In this document: one piece after another, positions 35,714 through 46,176 of the stretch
Layout: every line of letters begins with the position of its first letter
Numbering within the stretch: position 1 is the first letter of the stretch
Source: CAXBOO01 sp963977425
Lineage (GTDB): Bacteria; Bacteroidota; Bacteroidia; Flavobacteriales_D; Luteibaculaceae
Assembly (NCBI GenBank): GCA_963977425.1
Contig: CAXBOO010000003.1
Span: 248,001 to 312,000 of the forward strand
Reading direction: 5' to 3'
DNA length: 64,000 nt
Notes under the pieces: model-generated
What the model was told of the DNA's origin: nothing
The model's input: the letters and a program-made list of their open reading frames with translations, nothing else
Database searches by the model: none
Made by a program: the position numbers and the translations under genes

Positions 35714-37198
35714 ATGAGTAAAGATAAAATCACGCAATCTCAGTTAGAGCAATACTTATCTAAAGCAGCATGGATTCTTAAAGGGCCTGTAGATGCTTCA
35801 GATTTCAAAGTATATATATTTCCACTTCTTTTTTTTAAGAGAATATCGGATGTATACGACGAAGAATATCGAAACGCGTTAGAAGATTCTGACGGCGACA
35901 TTGAATACGCCAACTTACCTGAATTTCACCGGTTTATTATACCCGAAGAATGCCATTGGAAGAATGTAAGAGAAACCACAACCAATGTCGGTTTGGCTAT
36001 CGAAAAAGCATTAAGAGGCATTGAACAAGCCAACCAAGAGTTTCTATACGGAATATTTGGCGATGCACAATGGAGCAATAAAAACAAGCTATCAGACCGA
36101 TTACTCATCGATTTAATTGAACATTTCTCTCAATACGATTTATGCAACAGCCATGTAGATTCTGACCTGTTGGGCAATTCTTACGAATACCTTATCAAAC
36201 ACTTTGCCGATTTAACCAACAAAAAAGCGGGCGAATTCTATACACCTCGCTCTGTGGTGCATTTGCTAGGTTTAATACTCGATCCTCACGAAGGAGAAAC
36301 CATATACGATCCTGCTTGCGGAACGGGCGGAATGCTTTTGGAGTGTGTAGACCATTTAAAACACAATAAGGAAGATTTTAGAACCTTAAAATTATTCGGG
36401 CAAGAAAAGAACTTGACCTCTAGCTCCATTGCCAGAATGAACATGTTCTTACACGGTATTGAAGACTTTTCAATCGTTCGCGGTGATACTCTTCGTAACC
36501 CTGCATTTTTTGAAGCAGACGGATTGAAGACTTTTGATTGCGTGATTGCAAACCCTCCTTTCTCACTGAAAGAATGGGGAGCAGAAAACTGGGCCAATGA
36601 CCCCTACGGGCGAAACATAGCTGGTGTACCGCCTGCAGGCAATGGAGATATGGCGTGGGTGCAGCACATGATCAAGTCTATGAACACTACAGGTCGTATG
36701 ACTGTTGTATTGCCTCATGGTGCTTTGTTTCGCAAAGGTGCCGAAGGAAGAATTCGTGAAGAATTACTGAAACAAGACATGTTAGAAGCTGTAATTGGCC
36801 TTGGGCCAAATATTTTCTACGGCACACAACTGGCCGCATGTGTCATGGTTTTCAAACAAAACAAAGACAACGATAAAAAGGATAAAGTGTTATTCATTGA
36901 TGCCTCTGATCAGGTGCGTGTAGGTAGAGCACAAAATTTTTTAGAACCTGAGCACGTAAACCAAATTTACCAATGGATTAAAGAATACAAGGATGTTGAG
37001 AATTATGTGAAAGTAGCTTCTAATGCAGATTTAGAGGAAAACGACTTCAACCTGAATATTCCTCTCTATGTAGAGAAAATCATTGAAGATAATTTGCCTT
37101 CGGTAGAAGAAGCATTGACCGATTTGAAAACCGCATGGAATGAGAGTTTAGAGGCTGAAAAGAAGTTTAAAACAATATTAAAAGAGTTCATACAATGA
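35714..37198 (+). CDS. hsdM: Type I restriction-modification methyltransferase subunit HsdM (copy 1)
   Basis: A 494-aa N6-adenine methyltransferase. It has the N-terminal helical HsdM_N domain (ILKGPVDASDFKVYIFPLLF, residues about 15-150), motif I DPACGTGGMLLE (about 196) and motif IV NPPFS (about 278). With HsdS it methylates the bipartite recognition site, and with HsdR it restricts. It is the first full gene of a dense operon; the next gene starts inside its stop (four-base overlap). A second, damaged hsdM follows, so this copy may supply all methylation. Confidence 0.96.
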   Translation: MSKDKITQSQLEQYLSKAAWILKGPVDASDFKVYIFPLLFFKRISDVYDEEYRNALEDSDGDIEYANLPEFHRFIIPEECHWKNVRETTTNVGLAIEKALRGIEQANQEFLYGIFGDAQWSNKNKLSDRLLIDLIEHFSQYDLCNSHVDSDLLGNSYEYLIKHFADLTNKKAGEFYTPRSVVHLLGLILDPHEGETIYDPACGTGGMLLECVDHLKHNKEDFRTLKLFGQEKNLTSSSIARMNMFLHGIEDFSIVRGDTLRNPAFFEADGLKTFDCVIANPPFSLKEWGAENWANDPYGRNIAGVPPAGNGDMAWVQHMIKSMNTTGRMTVVLPHGALFRKGAEGRIREELLKQDMLEAVIGLGPNIFYGTQLAACVMVFKQNKDNDKKDKVLFIDASDQVRVGRAQNFLEPEHVNQIYQWIKEYKDVENYVKVASNADLEENDFNLNIPLYVEKIIEDNLPSVEEALTDLKTAWNESLEAEKKFKTILKEFIQ

Positions 37199-39054
37199 GT
37201 ACAAGAATGCCCTCAAGCTCTGCTCAAGACAGACCCATTTCAGTATGGTTTCAAAAAATAGAAAATGGAGAAATAAAATTACCTCGTTTTCAACGACCTC
37301 AAGCCTGGGACAGAAATAGGATATGCAGCCTGTTGGATACCGTTATTCAAAATCTACCCTTAGGTGTTACTTTACTTTTAAATGTTGAAGAAGAGCCTTT
37401 TATTTCTAGATATTTAGCAACCGCACCAAAAACAGGTGGTCGAGTAACTGAGCATTTATTGGATGGTCAACAACGATTAACTTCACTTTGGAGAGCACTA
37501 CATAACAACTATGACGATGTGAAATTTTTTATACACATCCCGAAGTTTGACAGTTACAATGAGAATAATGAAGAGGAAGAGATAAAAGTATTTTATAGAA
37601 CCCGCTACGAAAATAAAAACGGAAAATTTATGCCACTATGGGCTGATAATGCTGCAGATAGTTTTCATCGCGGTCTCATTCCAATGGAATTTTTTAGACC
37701 TGGTGATATTTCTGCTGAATTCGAATTGTGGGTCGATAAAGCCATTGCGCCACTAAAGCCATCTTCGGAACAGGAAAACTTTGAACAGAATTTAATGTCT
37801 TGGATGACTTTTAAAGGTGAAATTTTAAATGTTATACGTGATTATAGAGAAACCATAACTCACTTTAACCTTCCATTTCTTGCCTTACCTTCTCAAACTA
37901 CAAAAGAAACTGCTTTACAGGTATTTATCAATATGAATACCAATAGCAAACCTCTTTCTCAATACGATATCATTAGAGCTGAAATAGAGGGTGTAAAAGG
38001 TGTGTCGCTAGATGACTACCAGAATAAACTCCATGAAAAGTATCCTGATATTCAATACTACTTTGAACTACCATTCTTGATTTTAGCCACTTCTGCATTG
38101 ATGCAAGATAAATTGCCTAATCAAAGGGGTATGTGGGACATGAAAAAGGATACCATGGTAGAAAATTGGGACACCATGATGTTAGGTCTCTCCAAAATGG
38201 CTGCATTCATGGCTGCGCAAGGTGTACACGACCGAAACAGACTTCCGACCAATGCTGTACTTGCTGTTATTGCAGCTCTATACACGGTAATGCCCGAAAA
38301 TTTAGACGCTAGAGGTAAGTCTGAAATACTATTAAAGAAATACCTCTGGTCAAGTTTCTTTACCGACCGATATGAAAATTCGGCTGCAACTCATGCTTAC
38401 AATGATTTTGTCGCATTAAAAAATTTAATTTTAAGCAATAAAAAAGAATCTGGCAACCCATACGAAGAATCCGATGTTCCGGTACTCAATAGAGAGAAAT
38501 ACGCATTGGCCACAGAAGATGAACTGGTAAAAGTAGGTTGGCCAAAACGAGAAAACATACGCGCAAGAGCAATTATGGCTGTATTCACCAAGTTAGGCGC
38601 CATGGATTTTGCCGATGGATCCTCACTAACAAGGCAGCAATTGTTAGACAGTAGAAGACACTACCACCATGTATTTCCTGATGCCATTCTAAAAGATACC
38701 GAAGTTGAAAGCTATTTGGCCTTAAACTGCTCTTTGATTACAGATAAAACCAATCTAAACATTAGCAATAAAGAGCCTTTCAAATATCTTTCAGAGCGCT
38801 ACAACTGGACCAGTGAGGATATTGTAGATACTAGATTGAAATCTCATTTAATCCCAATTTCGGAACTTAAAAATGGTGGTTACAATGGCTTATCTGTCGA
38901 AGAAAAACATGTGAAAGTGAAATCTGACTTTACCGCTTTCATTCAAAAAAGAGCTCAGTATGTTGTACAAGCAGTACATATACTCACGCAAGGACGTGAT
39001 ATTTCTGCTAATGAAATAATCAATACCGTAGAATCAAAAACAATAGAAGCATGA
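37195..39054 (+). CDS. DUF262/DUF1524 protein (GmrSD-like, restriction-associated)
   Basis: A 619-aa protein. The N-terminal DUF262 domain, a ParB/Srx-like nucleotidase fold, shows RFQRPQAWDRNRI (about 31-43) and LLDGQQRLTSLW (about 88-99). The C-terminal DUF1524 domain has the His-Me-finger nuclease signature RHYHHVFPDAIL and N.SLITDKTNLNIS. This two-domain order is that of GmrSD type IV enzymes, which cleave modified phage DNA, and of proteins often placed inside type I operons. It overlaps both neighbours by four bases (ATGA), indicating coupled translation. Confidence 0.85.
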   Translation: MSTRMPSSSAQDRPISVWFQKIENGEIKLPRFQRPQAWDRNRICSLLDTVIQNLPLGVTLLLNVEEEPFISRYLATAPKTGGRVTEHLLDGQQRLTSLWRALHNNYDDVKFFIHIPKFDSYNENNEEEEIKVFYRTRYENKNGKFMPLWADNAADSFHRGLIPMEFFRPGDISAEFELWVDKAIAPLKPSSEQENFEQNLMSWMTFKGEILNVIRDYRETITHFNLPFLALPSQTTKETALQVFINMNTNSKPLSQYDIIRAEIEGVKGVSLDDYQNKLHEKYPDIQYYFELPFLILATSALMQDKLPNQRGMWDMKKDTMVENWDTMMLGLSKMAAFMAAQGVHDRNRLPTNAVLAVIAALYTVMPENLDARGKSEILLKKYLWSSFFTDRYENSAATHAYNDFVALKNLILSNKKESGNPYEESDVPVLNREKYALATEDELVKVGWPKRENIRARAIMAVFTKLGAMDFADGSSLTRQQLLDSRRHYHHVFPDAILKDTEVESYLALNCSLITDKTNLNISNKEPFKYLSERYNWTSEDIVDTRLKSHLIPISELKNGGYNGLSVEEKHVKVKSDFTAFIQKRAQYVVQAVHILTQGRDISANEIINTVESKTIEA

Positions 39055-40512
39055 CCCAACAACAACTAGAAAAATTCCTTTGGGGTGCAGCCACCAAACT
39101 GCGCGGCTTGATTGATGGCGGAGATTACAAGCAATACATCTTCCCTCTCCTATTTTTTAAGCGCATTTGTGATGTGTATGATGAAGAATTTGAACGTGCA
39201 CTAAAAGACAGCGATGGCGACAAAGAATATGCAGCCTTTGCTGAAAACCACCATTTTTTGGTGCCTAATGGAGCCCATTGGCAAAATGTTAGAGAAACCA
39301 CCACCAATGTGGGTACAGCCTTGCAAAATGCCATGCGAGAAATTGAAAAAGCAAACCCAGATACCCTTTACGGGATTTTTGGTGATGCCTCATGGACCAA
39401 CAAAGACCGATTGAGCGATGAGATTTTGATCAACCTAGTGGAACACTACTCTCAGCACAAACTCGATTTGGCAACGGTGCCCGATGATAAATTAGGCAAC
39501 GCTTACGAATACCTGATTAAAGAATTTGCAGACGATAGCGGACATACTGCCGCAGAGTTTTACACCAACCGAACGGTAGTAAAGCTAATGACCATGATAA
39601 TGGACCCCAAACCAGGATAGTGTTTACGATCCTACCTGTGGTTCTGGTGGTTTGTTGTTGAACTGTGCTTTGCATTTAAAAGACGAAGGCAAGGAATACC
39701 GTACCCTAAAATTATACGGACAAGAAATTAACCTATTGACTTCTGCCATTGCCCGAATGAACATGTTTATGCACGGCATAGAGGAGTTTAGCATAGTACG
39801 TGGAGACACCTTAGCCAACCCTGCATTTTTGCATAACGATGAATTGAAGAAGTTTAATGTGATTTTGGCCAATCCTCCTTACTCTATAAAAGCATGGGAC
39901 CAAAAAGCATTTACCAACGATCCTTATGGCCGGAACCTTTGGGGAGTGCCACCACAAGGTTGTGCAGACTATGCTTTTCAGCAGCACATGCAAAAGAGTT
40001 TGGACGACAAGAATGGACGTTCTATTTCACTTTGGCCGCATGGCGTACTCTTTAGGGATTCTGAAGGTGATATGCGTAGAAAAATGATTGAGGATGATAT
40101 TATTGAATGTGTAATTAGTCTTGGCCCAAATTTATTTTACAACTCTTCAATGACTTCTTGTTTATTGATTACCAATAACAATAAGCAGCCTGAAAGAAAA
40201 GACAAGGTACTTTTTGTTCAAGCTGTGAATGAGGTAAGAAGTGATAAAACAATGAGTTACTTAGACCCTAAGCATATTCAAAGGATTCATAACGCTTATT
40301 TGAATTTTAAAGATGAAGATACATTTACTGCTGTTGTTGATAAGGAAGAAATTTTAAAAGACAAAAATGCAAGGCTAAGTGTGCAGCTATTTGTTAAAGA
40401 AGACAAAATAGAAGAAGAAGCTTTTGATGTATTATTTGAAGATTGGGAACAAAGTTCGGTGGCATTAAAATCTTCAATGGATGAACTCTTTAAAACCTTA
40501 GCAAATGGATAG
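39051..40512 (+). pseudogene. hsdM: Second hsdM, interrupted by a frameshift
   Basis: A paralogue of the first hsdM (shared YIFPLLFFKRI.DVYDEE, NVRETTTNVG, LYGIFGDA, LGN.YEYLIK). The first frame ends at TAG 39618-39620 after MDPKPG; the continuation SVYDPTCGSGGLLLNCALHL, which is motif I, is in another frame from about 39619 to 40512, with motif IV NPPYS intact. Loss of two bases (or one inserted T) near 39617 explains it. The downstream part has no ATG nearby, only TTG at 39652. It is either a recent mutation or a sequencing error; without the shift it would be about 486 aa and normal. Confidence 0.85.
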
Positions 40513-41734
40513 TGTATTGATGGAAAACAAGGCATTGAAGATAGATAAGTCAAATTGGGAACTAACTAAAGTTGGTGATTTAGCAAAAGACATTTCTAAA
40601 CGAGTAGATAATCCAAGTGAGTCTGGTTATGAACGCTTTGTTGGTTTAAATCATTTTGTATCAGGGGATATAAAAATTAAAAATTGGGGACCTACTAAAA
40701 GTCTTACTTCATCTACTAAAGCATTCGAAGCTGGAGATATTTTATTTGCAAGAAGAAATGCATATTTAAGAAGAGCCTCTTTGGTAGATTTTGACGGTTG
40801 TTGCTCAGGTGATGCTTTTGTATTAAGGGAGAATCATGAAAAAATAGTACCTGGATTCTTAGCTTTTTTCATGAATTCCAATTCCTTATGGGATTACGCA
40901 AATTCCAATGCAGCAGGAACAATGTCAAAAAGGGTTAAGTGGCGTGATTTAGCAGAATATGAAATCCTCCTTCCGCCCAAAGATCAACAAGTCCAACTTT
41001 CCAAATTACTTTGGGCTATGGACGAGGTGATTGAGAAGGAGAAGGAGGTTTTGGAGAAACTTAATCAATCCTATTCTACTTCTATAAATCAATTTATGAT
41101 TCATGGAAATTACGGAATTGGTGGAGAGATAATAAAAACTAAATGCGGATTACTCGATAAACGAATTAGCACCATAAAACTAAAAGATTGTTTAATCGAA
41201 AAACCGACATATGGAGCGAATGCTTCTTCAAAAGAGTATTTAGATGGTGATTTAAGATATATTCGAATTACAGATATTGATGACGAAGGAAATTTAATAC
41301 TAGAGGATAGAGTTACTATTGATTCTCTAGATTTCGATCAATATCTTTTGTCTCATAACGATTTTCTTTTCGCTAGAACAGGAAATACTGTTGGTAAAAC
41401 CTTGTTGTACAACTCAGAAATGGAAAAATCTGTGTTTGCTGGATACCTTATTAGATTTAGACTAAATTCTGAAATTTTAAACCCTAATTTTTTATTCTAT
41501 TATACAAAATCCTTGAAATATGAATCTTTTAAAAGGATGATGATAAAGGTGGGAGCTCAACCAAACATTAATTCAGAAGAATATCAATCAATGGTATTAC
41601 CATGTTTTAAAATTGAGATTCAAAATGAATTATGCGAAAAATTGGATTTCATTAAATCTAATATTGATGAATGCAAGGATAAAATTGCAGCCTCTAAATC
41701 CCTTCAAAAAAGTATAATCAATCAAGTGTTTTAG
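40505..41734 (+). CDS. hsdS: Type I specificity subunit HsdS
   Basis: A 409-aa protein with two target-recognition domains: TRD1 (about 15-170, with GDILFARRNAYLRRASL) and TRD2 (about 220-380, with HNDFLFARTGNTVGKTLL). Each is followed by a conserved helix (QLSKLLWAMDEVIEKEKEVL at about 162-185 and the C-terminal one). It sets the bipartite DNA target and recruits HsdM and HsdR; the target cannot be read from sequence. It overlaps the second hsdM by eight bases. An alternative start MENKALK lies five codons in. Confidence 0.94.
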   Translation: MDSVLMENKALKIDKSNWELTKVGDLAKDISKRVDNPSESGYERFVGLNHFVSGDIKIKNWGPTKSLTSSTKAFEAGDILFARRNAYLRRASLVDFDGCCSGDAFVLRENHEKIVPGFLAFFMNSNSLWDYANSNAAGTMSKRVKWRDLAEYEILLPPKDQQVQLSKLLWAMDEVIEKEKEVLEKLNQSYSTSINQFMIHGNYGIGGEIIKTKCGLLDKRISTIKLKDCLIEKPTYGANASSKEYLDGDLRYIRITDIDDEGNLILEDRVTIDSLDFDQYLLSHNDFLFARTGNTVGKTLLYNSEMEKSVFAGYLIRFRLNSEILNPNFLFYYTKSLKYESFKRMMIKVGAQPNINSEEYQSMVLPCFKIEIQNELCEKLDFIKSNIDECKDKIAASKSLQKSIINQVF

Positions 41735-41736
41735 GT

Positions 41737-44700
41737 ATGGGATTTAACGAAATCAAAAAGCAATACGAAAGAGGTTCTGTAGTAGAACTCAAAGTACAAA
41801 GGAAATTAGTTGATCCACAACTCATTATTTTTGATTTGAATGGTGCTTCAGCTCGTTTACACATTTCTAATTTCAGCAATAGTCCTGTACTATCCGAAAA
41901 GTTATTTAATATCATCCGTGAGGGAGAGCTAATTACATTGGTAATTATTGATTTTAATGAGGAAAAAGAATATGTAGAATTAAGCCTTAAGCCGTTTCGT
42001 AACCAATTAGAAGGGAGCTTAAGTTTTACCAAGTGCAGAAATGTTATAGATGAACGCAAAAAAATGCGTATCGAACTTCCTGGAGATATTTTGGAAGAAA
42101 ACAGAAATCAATTAGACCGTATTCAGGGTGATTTAGCCAAAGTTGATTTAACATTTTTATACGAGCTCATACAAAATGCTATAGACCACCCCAATCCGAA
42201 TTTCCACAACTTATTATCGATAAAGTTTGAAGTTTACAATGACTATTTACTCCTTAAGCACAACGGAAGTATTTTTACGGAAAATAATTTTAAGTCATTA
42301 ACAGGTATACTTTTAGGTGAAAAAGATACTGGAGAAGAACGAATTGGATACAAAGGAATAGGATTCAAATCCATATTTAGATACACGCAAGAGGTATATA
42401 TCCGCTCAGGTAATTTTAGTTTTAGTTTTAGTAAGGTACGAAGTGGAGCAAAAATGCCCTGGGAGGTGATTCCAATTTTCGAAAATGAAATTGATAAAGT
42501 TGAAGAAATCAAAAACTTTGAGTTTTTCAATACTCCAGTAGCCTTTGCGTTTAAGTTCACCAATTCAGAACTACGAGAAAGAGCCATAAAGTATTTAGAA
42601 CAATTGGTGTCATCACCAGAAACGCTTTTATTTTTAAATAAGCTTGCTCGCTTAGAAATTGTAGTTAACAAAGACGTAAAGAGGATAACAAGACAAGTAA
42701 AAGATTACACGTCTCATCAAGTAATTACGCTGCAATTAGATGAACAGAAACCACAAAAATGGTTTGTCTGTAAAGAAAGAAAAGTAATTACCGATCAAGG
42801 GATTTTAAACGAATTAAGGGATGAGAACAACCCTTCTGTTCCATTAAAATTTAGGAATTTCAATTCTCCAGAAGTTCAGGTAGCTTTTCCAGAAGAATTG
42901 AGGGCAAATCTATTAAATATGTATGCTTACCTTCCTTTATCGGAAACTAAAGCAGGCTTACCGTTTATTATTAATGGTGATTTTATTCCCAATTTAGACC
43001 GTACAGATGTTATTCGAAATTTAGAATACAACAATTATTTAGCAAATTTTGCTGCAGATGCTTTAGTGAGATTGTTTAATGTAGTAAGTTTTGAACTAGG
43101 TATTGATAGAGCGCTTACCATACTCGAACAAATCAATGATTCAAACAATGTTTTTTTTCAGCATTTGAATCAATCATTTATTGAAAAGAAAGGCAATCTG
43201 ACGATTAAAACTCTTTCTCAGGAAGAAATACCATTAAATAATTTTGTTATTGATAAAAGTGGGCTATTTAAGATTTTCGACAATGAAGTAATTCGTTTTC
43301 ATAATGATTTTAGTGAAAGTTATGTACTTGAGAACCTAAACGAAAAAACTGCCGAGCAACTTGAAAAACACTTTCAATTAAGAGTTTTTGATATTTATGA
43401 AGGGCAAAAATTGATAAGTAGTTCAGCATTTATAGATAAACATTGCAAGAATTTTAAAGACCTTTTAATATTAATTTTCGGTTTATCGAGGTTACCTAAT
43501 GCAAATGGATGGAAAGCAAAGTTTGCAAACATCAAAATACTAAACATAAACAATATATTATTTAGTTTAGGTGAGCTGCAAAGAGACGTTCCTGAAAAGT
43601 TTAGTGAGGTGCTAAATATCGCTCTAAATATAAATGCTCTTACACAAGAACATAATGACTTACTAAATAATTACCCAAGAATTACTGAATTAGTTGGGTC
43701 TTTTGGGTTAAATGAATTTGATTTAAGTGTATCTCTTCGTGATCTAATTACTAAACGTAATCAGTTTAACGCAATGGAATTAGAACACCTTAATATGCTT
43801 TGGTGTTTTTTATATTCAAATAAAGATGTTACCAATAATGATGGTAGTAAATTAGTTAACGAAAGGTTTAAAGAATTTCCAATTCCTACTTCTGATGGGC
43901 AAATAAATGAATTGAAAGATTGTTTTGCTGGAGATATTGAAAATCCAAACAATGACTTTTCATTTCTATATCAACAATACGGAAAAGATGCTTTAACAAA
44001 AGTAAATGTTAGTGCTATAACAGAACGTACTCAAACAGAAAACAAACTGATTATTAACTTTCTCTCAGGAATTCATGAAAGGGTTAGGATAACCGATATG
44101 ACACTTTTTAAAAGAGCATTTAAGCAATTGCTTAAAATCCCTCATGAAGAATTAGCAAAAGAAACAGAGAAACTTGTTAAAGCGCTTTTAAGTATATTTA
44201 ATTATAGTATTGCCTATCCCAATGAAAATCTTTTAGAGTATGAGATAATTGACTTTCCTGTTCTTGCACATAACCAAAACATCGCACATTTAGGCTTTAC
44301 TTATTTTGATAAAAATTATAGCTCTTACATTAATTCAGAGGAATTATATGCAGATAAACTGTACCAAGGAATAGAAGAAATCTCATTTATTTCAAAGGAA
44401 TATTTAAGTCAATGTCCTGAGAATGACAAACAAAAATTTGTTGATTTTTTAAAAAAACATTTTGTAAGTCCTGGTTTGAAGTATTTCAAGTCAACAATTT
44501 TCAAAATATCTGAAAGGGTTAATCTGGTTAGTATAGACCATTCATATCAAAAATTCAATAATGGATATACTGATTTTAAAACTAATAATGAATTTCATGT
44601 TTTTCGAGACATCACAAAATTAAGTGGACTTCACGAGAATCTGGTTGTTTTTTGGGAAGAACTCTCAAATCTAAAACTCATTGATACCCTAACTTCCGAA

Positions 44701-46176
44701 ATATCTTGCAATGGATATAGGCGTGAGAATCCCTTTATTTGGTTACTAAATAATAATTTTGAGATGTTTCCAATGCAAGGAGGCATGGTCAATAAAAGCT
44801 CGGAAATACATGACAAAAAAATAGCTAAATACTATTGTAAGGACGCAAATAACCTACACAAATGTTTTGATGAAAAGTTGGAGTGTATAATTGATGCATT
44901 GGAATTGAAGACGACTCTTTCTAACAGTACGATAATTAGATGTCTCCAAAATTTAAATACATTTTCTTTTGAAGATGCTGAAATACTATTATTGGAACAT
45001 TTTGCAACAGTAACATTTTCACCTGAAGAAGTTGAAGAGATAAATACTACTTGTAATTTACTTGCCTTAGATAAAAGCATACAAAACATTAGAGGTCTTG
45101 TTTATTTAGAAAAGGAATTAGAGGAATCACCAATATTTTTAGAGAGTACAAATTATTCTAAAAATAAGTTTGTATATAGTTTTGATTATAATAAAAGCTA
45201 TAAAAATACAATCAGAACATTAAAAATACCTATAAAAGGAATTGAAGATATAGAGTTAAAAGAGGTTGAAGAAAACTCTGGTTTAGATATAACTTTAGTT
45301 AAAAAAGTTGTCTCAGACTTTTTTATCAAGATAATAAAATCAGCATCTGATATAGAATTAATAGAAAAAAGTGAATTTGTACAATGTTCAAAAATTATAA
45401 TAGGTATAAATGGTGTTTCTGATTTTAATGCACAAACTGATAGCTTTTACGATTCAAATCAGAACATCTACTACTTTATTGATGTAAGAGATTTAGCGGA
45501 AATAATATGTGAACAATATAACTGGCCTTTAGCTGAAAATAGAAAGCTTCGAAAACTGCTTGAAAACGCTGTAAAAAGTAAGGAAAATAAAGTAGAACAG
45601 GTTATTGCAGTGAACAATGATAAATTCACAGAAGAGGTAAATGAATTTATCAAAGAATTAGAAGGTACCGAATGGAGTCAGCATATTGTAGAACTCAAAG
45701 AATTACTTCAACTAGACACATCACTAGGTGAGCAAAAGAAAAAAATATACAACCTACTTGCTAAATTAAAACTAGCCAAGTATAGAAATATACAATTTGA
45801 TAATGTAGATGAAAATAATCGTGAATTTAATTATTTAGAAGGTAATGGTGAGAAATACATAGTGCATAGCGCTAGAGGGAGCTTTGCCTACATTGCTCCT
45901 TTAGAACTTATAAAAATGAGGGATGATGAGTATCTGATGGCTCTTGATTTTGGCAATAAAACGCCAATAAAAATATATCATAAAGCAGAAGATGTATTGC
46001 GATTGAACACAAATCATCTTTTGCTATACCAAAATGATAAAACGATGGAAGAGCTATTTGACTTTTGTGAAAATAACCAGAGTGCAAATAAACGCTTGTT
46101 GATTATTGACAAAGATCATGCAAGTAACAAATCCAAAGAGCTGCTAAAACTTATGATTCCGGATGATGAATATTAA
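41737..46176 (+). CDS. Large S1-like + sacsin/HSP90-type GHKL ATPase
   Basis: A 1479-aa protein, the largest in the window. Residues 1-90 have an S1/OB-like outline (ARLHISNFS, GELITLVIIDFNEEKEYVEL). Residues about 125-260 form a GHKL ATPase of the sacsin type: N-box TFLYELIQNAID, a G1-like LLKHNGSIFTENNF, and G2 GYKGIGFKSIF. The remaining 1100 residues are unassigned, mostly helical, with no nuclease motif seen. Sacsin-like ATPases occur in several bacterial defence loci. It starts two bases after hsdS and its end overlaps the helicase gene by 14 bases, so it belongs to the same operon. Confidence 0.75.
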   Translation: MGFNEIKKQYERGSVVELKVQRKLVDPQLIIFDLNGASARLHISNFSNSPVLSEKLFNIIREGELITLVIIDFNEEKEYVELSLKPFRNQLEGSLSFTKCRNVIDERKKMRIELPGDILEENRNQLDRIQGDLAKVDLTFLYELIQNAIDHPNPNFHNLLSIKFEVYNDYLLLKHNGSIFTENNFKSLTGILLGEKDTGEERIGYKGIGFKSIFRYTQEVYIRSGNFSFSFSKVRSGAKMPWEVIPIFENEIDKVEEIKNFEFFNTPVAFAFKFTNSELRERAIKYLEQLVSSPETLLFLNKLARLEIVVNKDVKRITRQVKDYTSHQVITLQLDEQKPQKWFVCKERKVITDQGILNELRDENNPSVPLKFRNFNSPEVQVAFPEELRANLLNMYAYLPLSETKAGLPFIINGDFIPNLDRTDVIRNLEYNNYLANFAADALVRLFNVVSFELGIDRALTILEQINDSNNVFFQHLNQSFIEKKGNLTIKTLSQEEIPLNNFVIDKSGLFKIFDNEVIRFHNDFSESYVLENLNEKTAEQLEKHFQLRVFDIYEGQKLISSSAFIDKHCKNFKDLLILIFGLSRLPNANGWKAKFANIKILNINNILFSLGELQRDVPEKFSEVLNIALNINALTQEHNDLLNNYPRITELVGSFGLNEFDLSVSLRDLITKRNQFNAMELEHLNMLWCFLYSNKDVTNNDGSKLVNERFKEFPIPTSDGQINELKDCFAGDIENPNNDFSFLYQQYGKDALTKVNVSAITERTQTENKLIINFLSGIHERVRITDMTLFKRAFKQLLKIPHEELAKETEKLVKALLSIFNYSIAYPNENLLEYEIIDFPVLAHNQNIAHLGFTYFDKNYSSYINSEELYADKLYQGIEEISFISKEYLSQCPENDKQKFVDFLKKHFVSPGLKYFKSTIFKISERVNLVSIDHSYQKFNNGYTDFKTNNEFHVFRDITKLSGLHENLVVFWEELSNLKLIDTLTSEISCNGYRRENPFIWLLNNNFEMFPMQGGMVNKSSEIHDKKIAKYYCKDANNLHKCFDEKLECIIDALELKTTLSNSTIIRCLQNLNTFSFEDAEILLLEHFATVTFSPEEVEEINTTCNLLALDKSIQNIRGLVYLEKELEESPIFLESTNYSKNKFVYSFDYNKSYKNTIRTLKIPIKGIEDIELKEVEENSGLDITLVKKVVSDFFIKIIKSASDIELIEKSEFVQCSKIIIGINGVSDFNAQTDSFYDSNQNIYYFIDVRDLAEIICEQYNWPLAENRKLRKLLENAVKSKENKVEQVIAVNNDKFTEEVNEFIKELEGTEWSQHIVELKELLQLDTSLGEQKKKIYNLLAKLKLAKYRNIQFDNVDENNREFNYLEGNGEKYIVHSARGSFAYIAPLELIKMRDDEYLMALDFGNKTPIKIYHKAEDVLRLNTNHLLLYQNDKTMEELFDFCENNQSANKRLLIIDKDHASNKSKELLKLMIPDDEY

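Noticed and set aside
39652..40512. A separate short methyltransferase gene starting at TTG 39652
   Set aside because: It continues the second hsdM in a shifted frame, with no ATG and motif I split across the break, so it is part of the same frameshifted gene.
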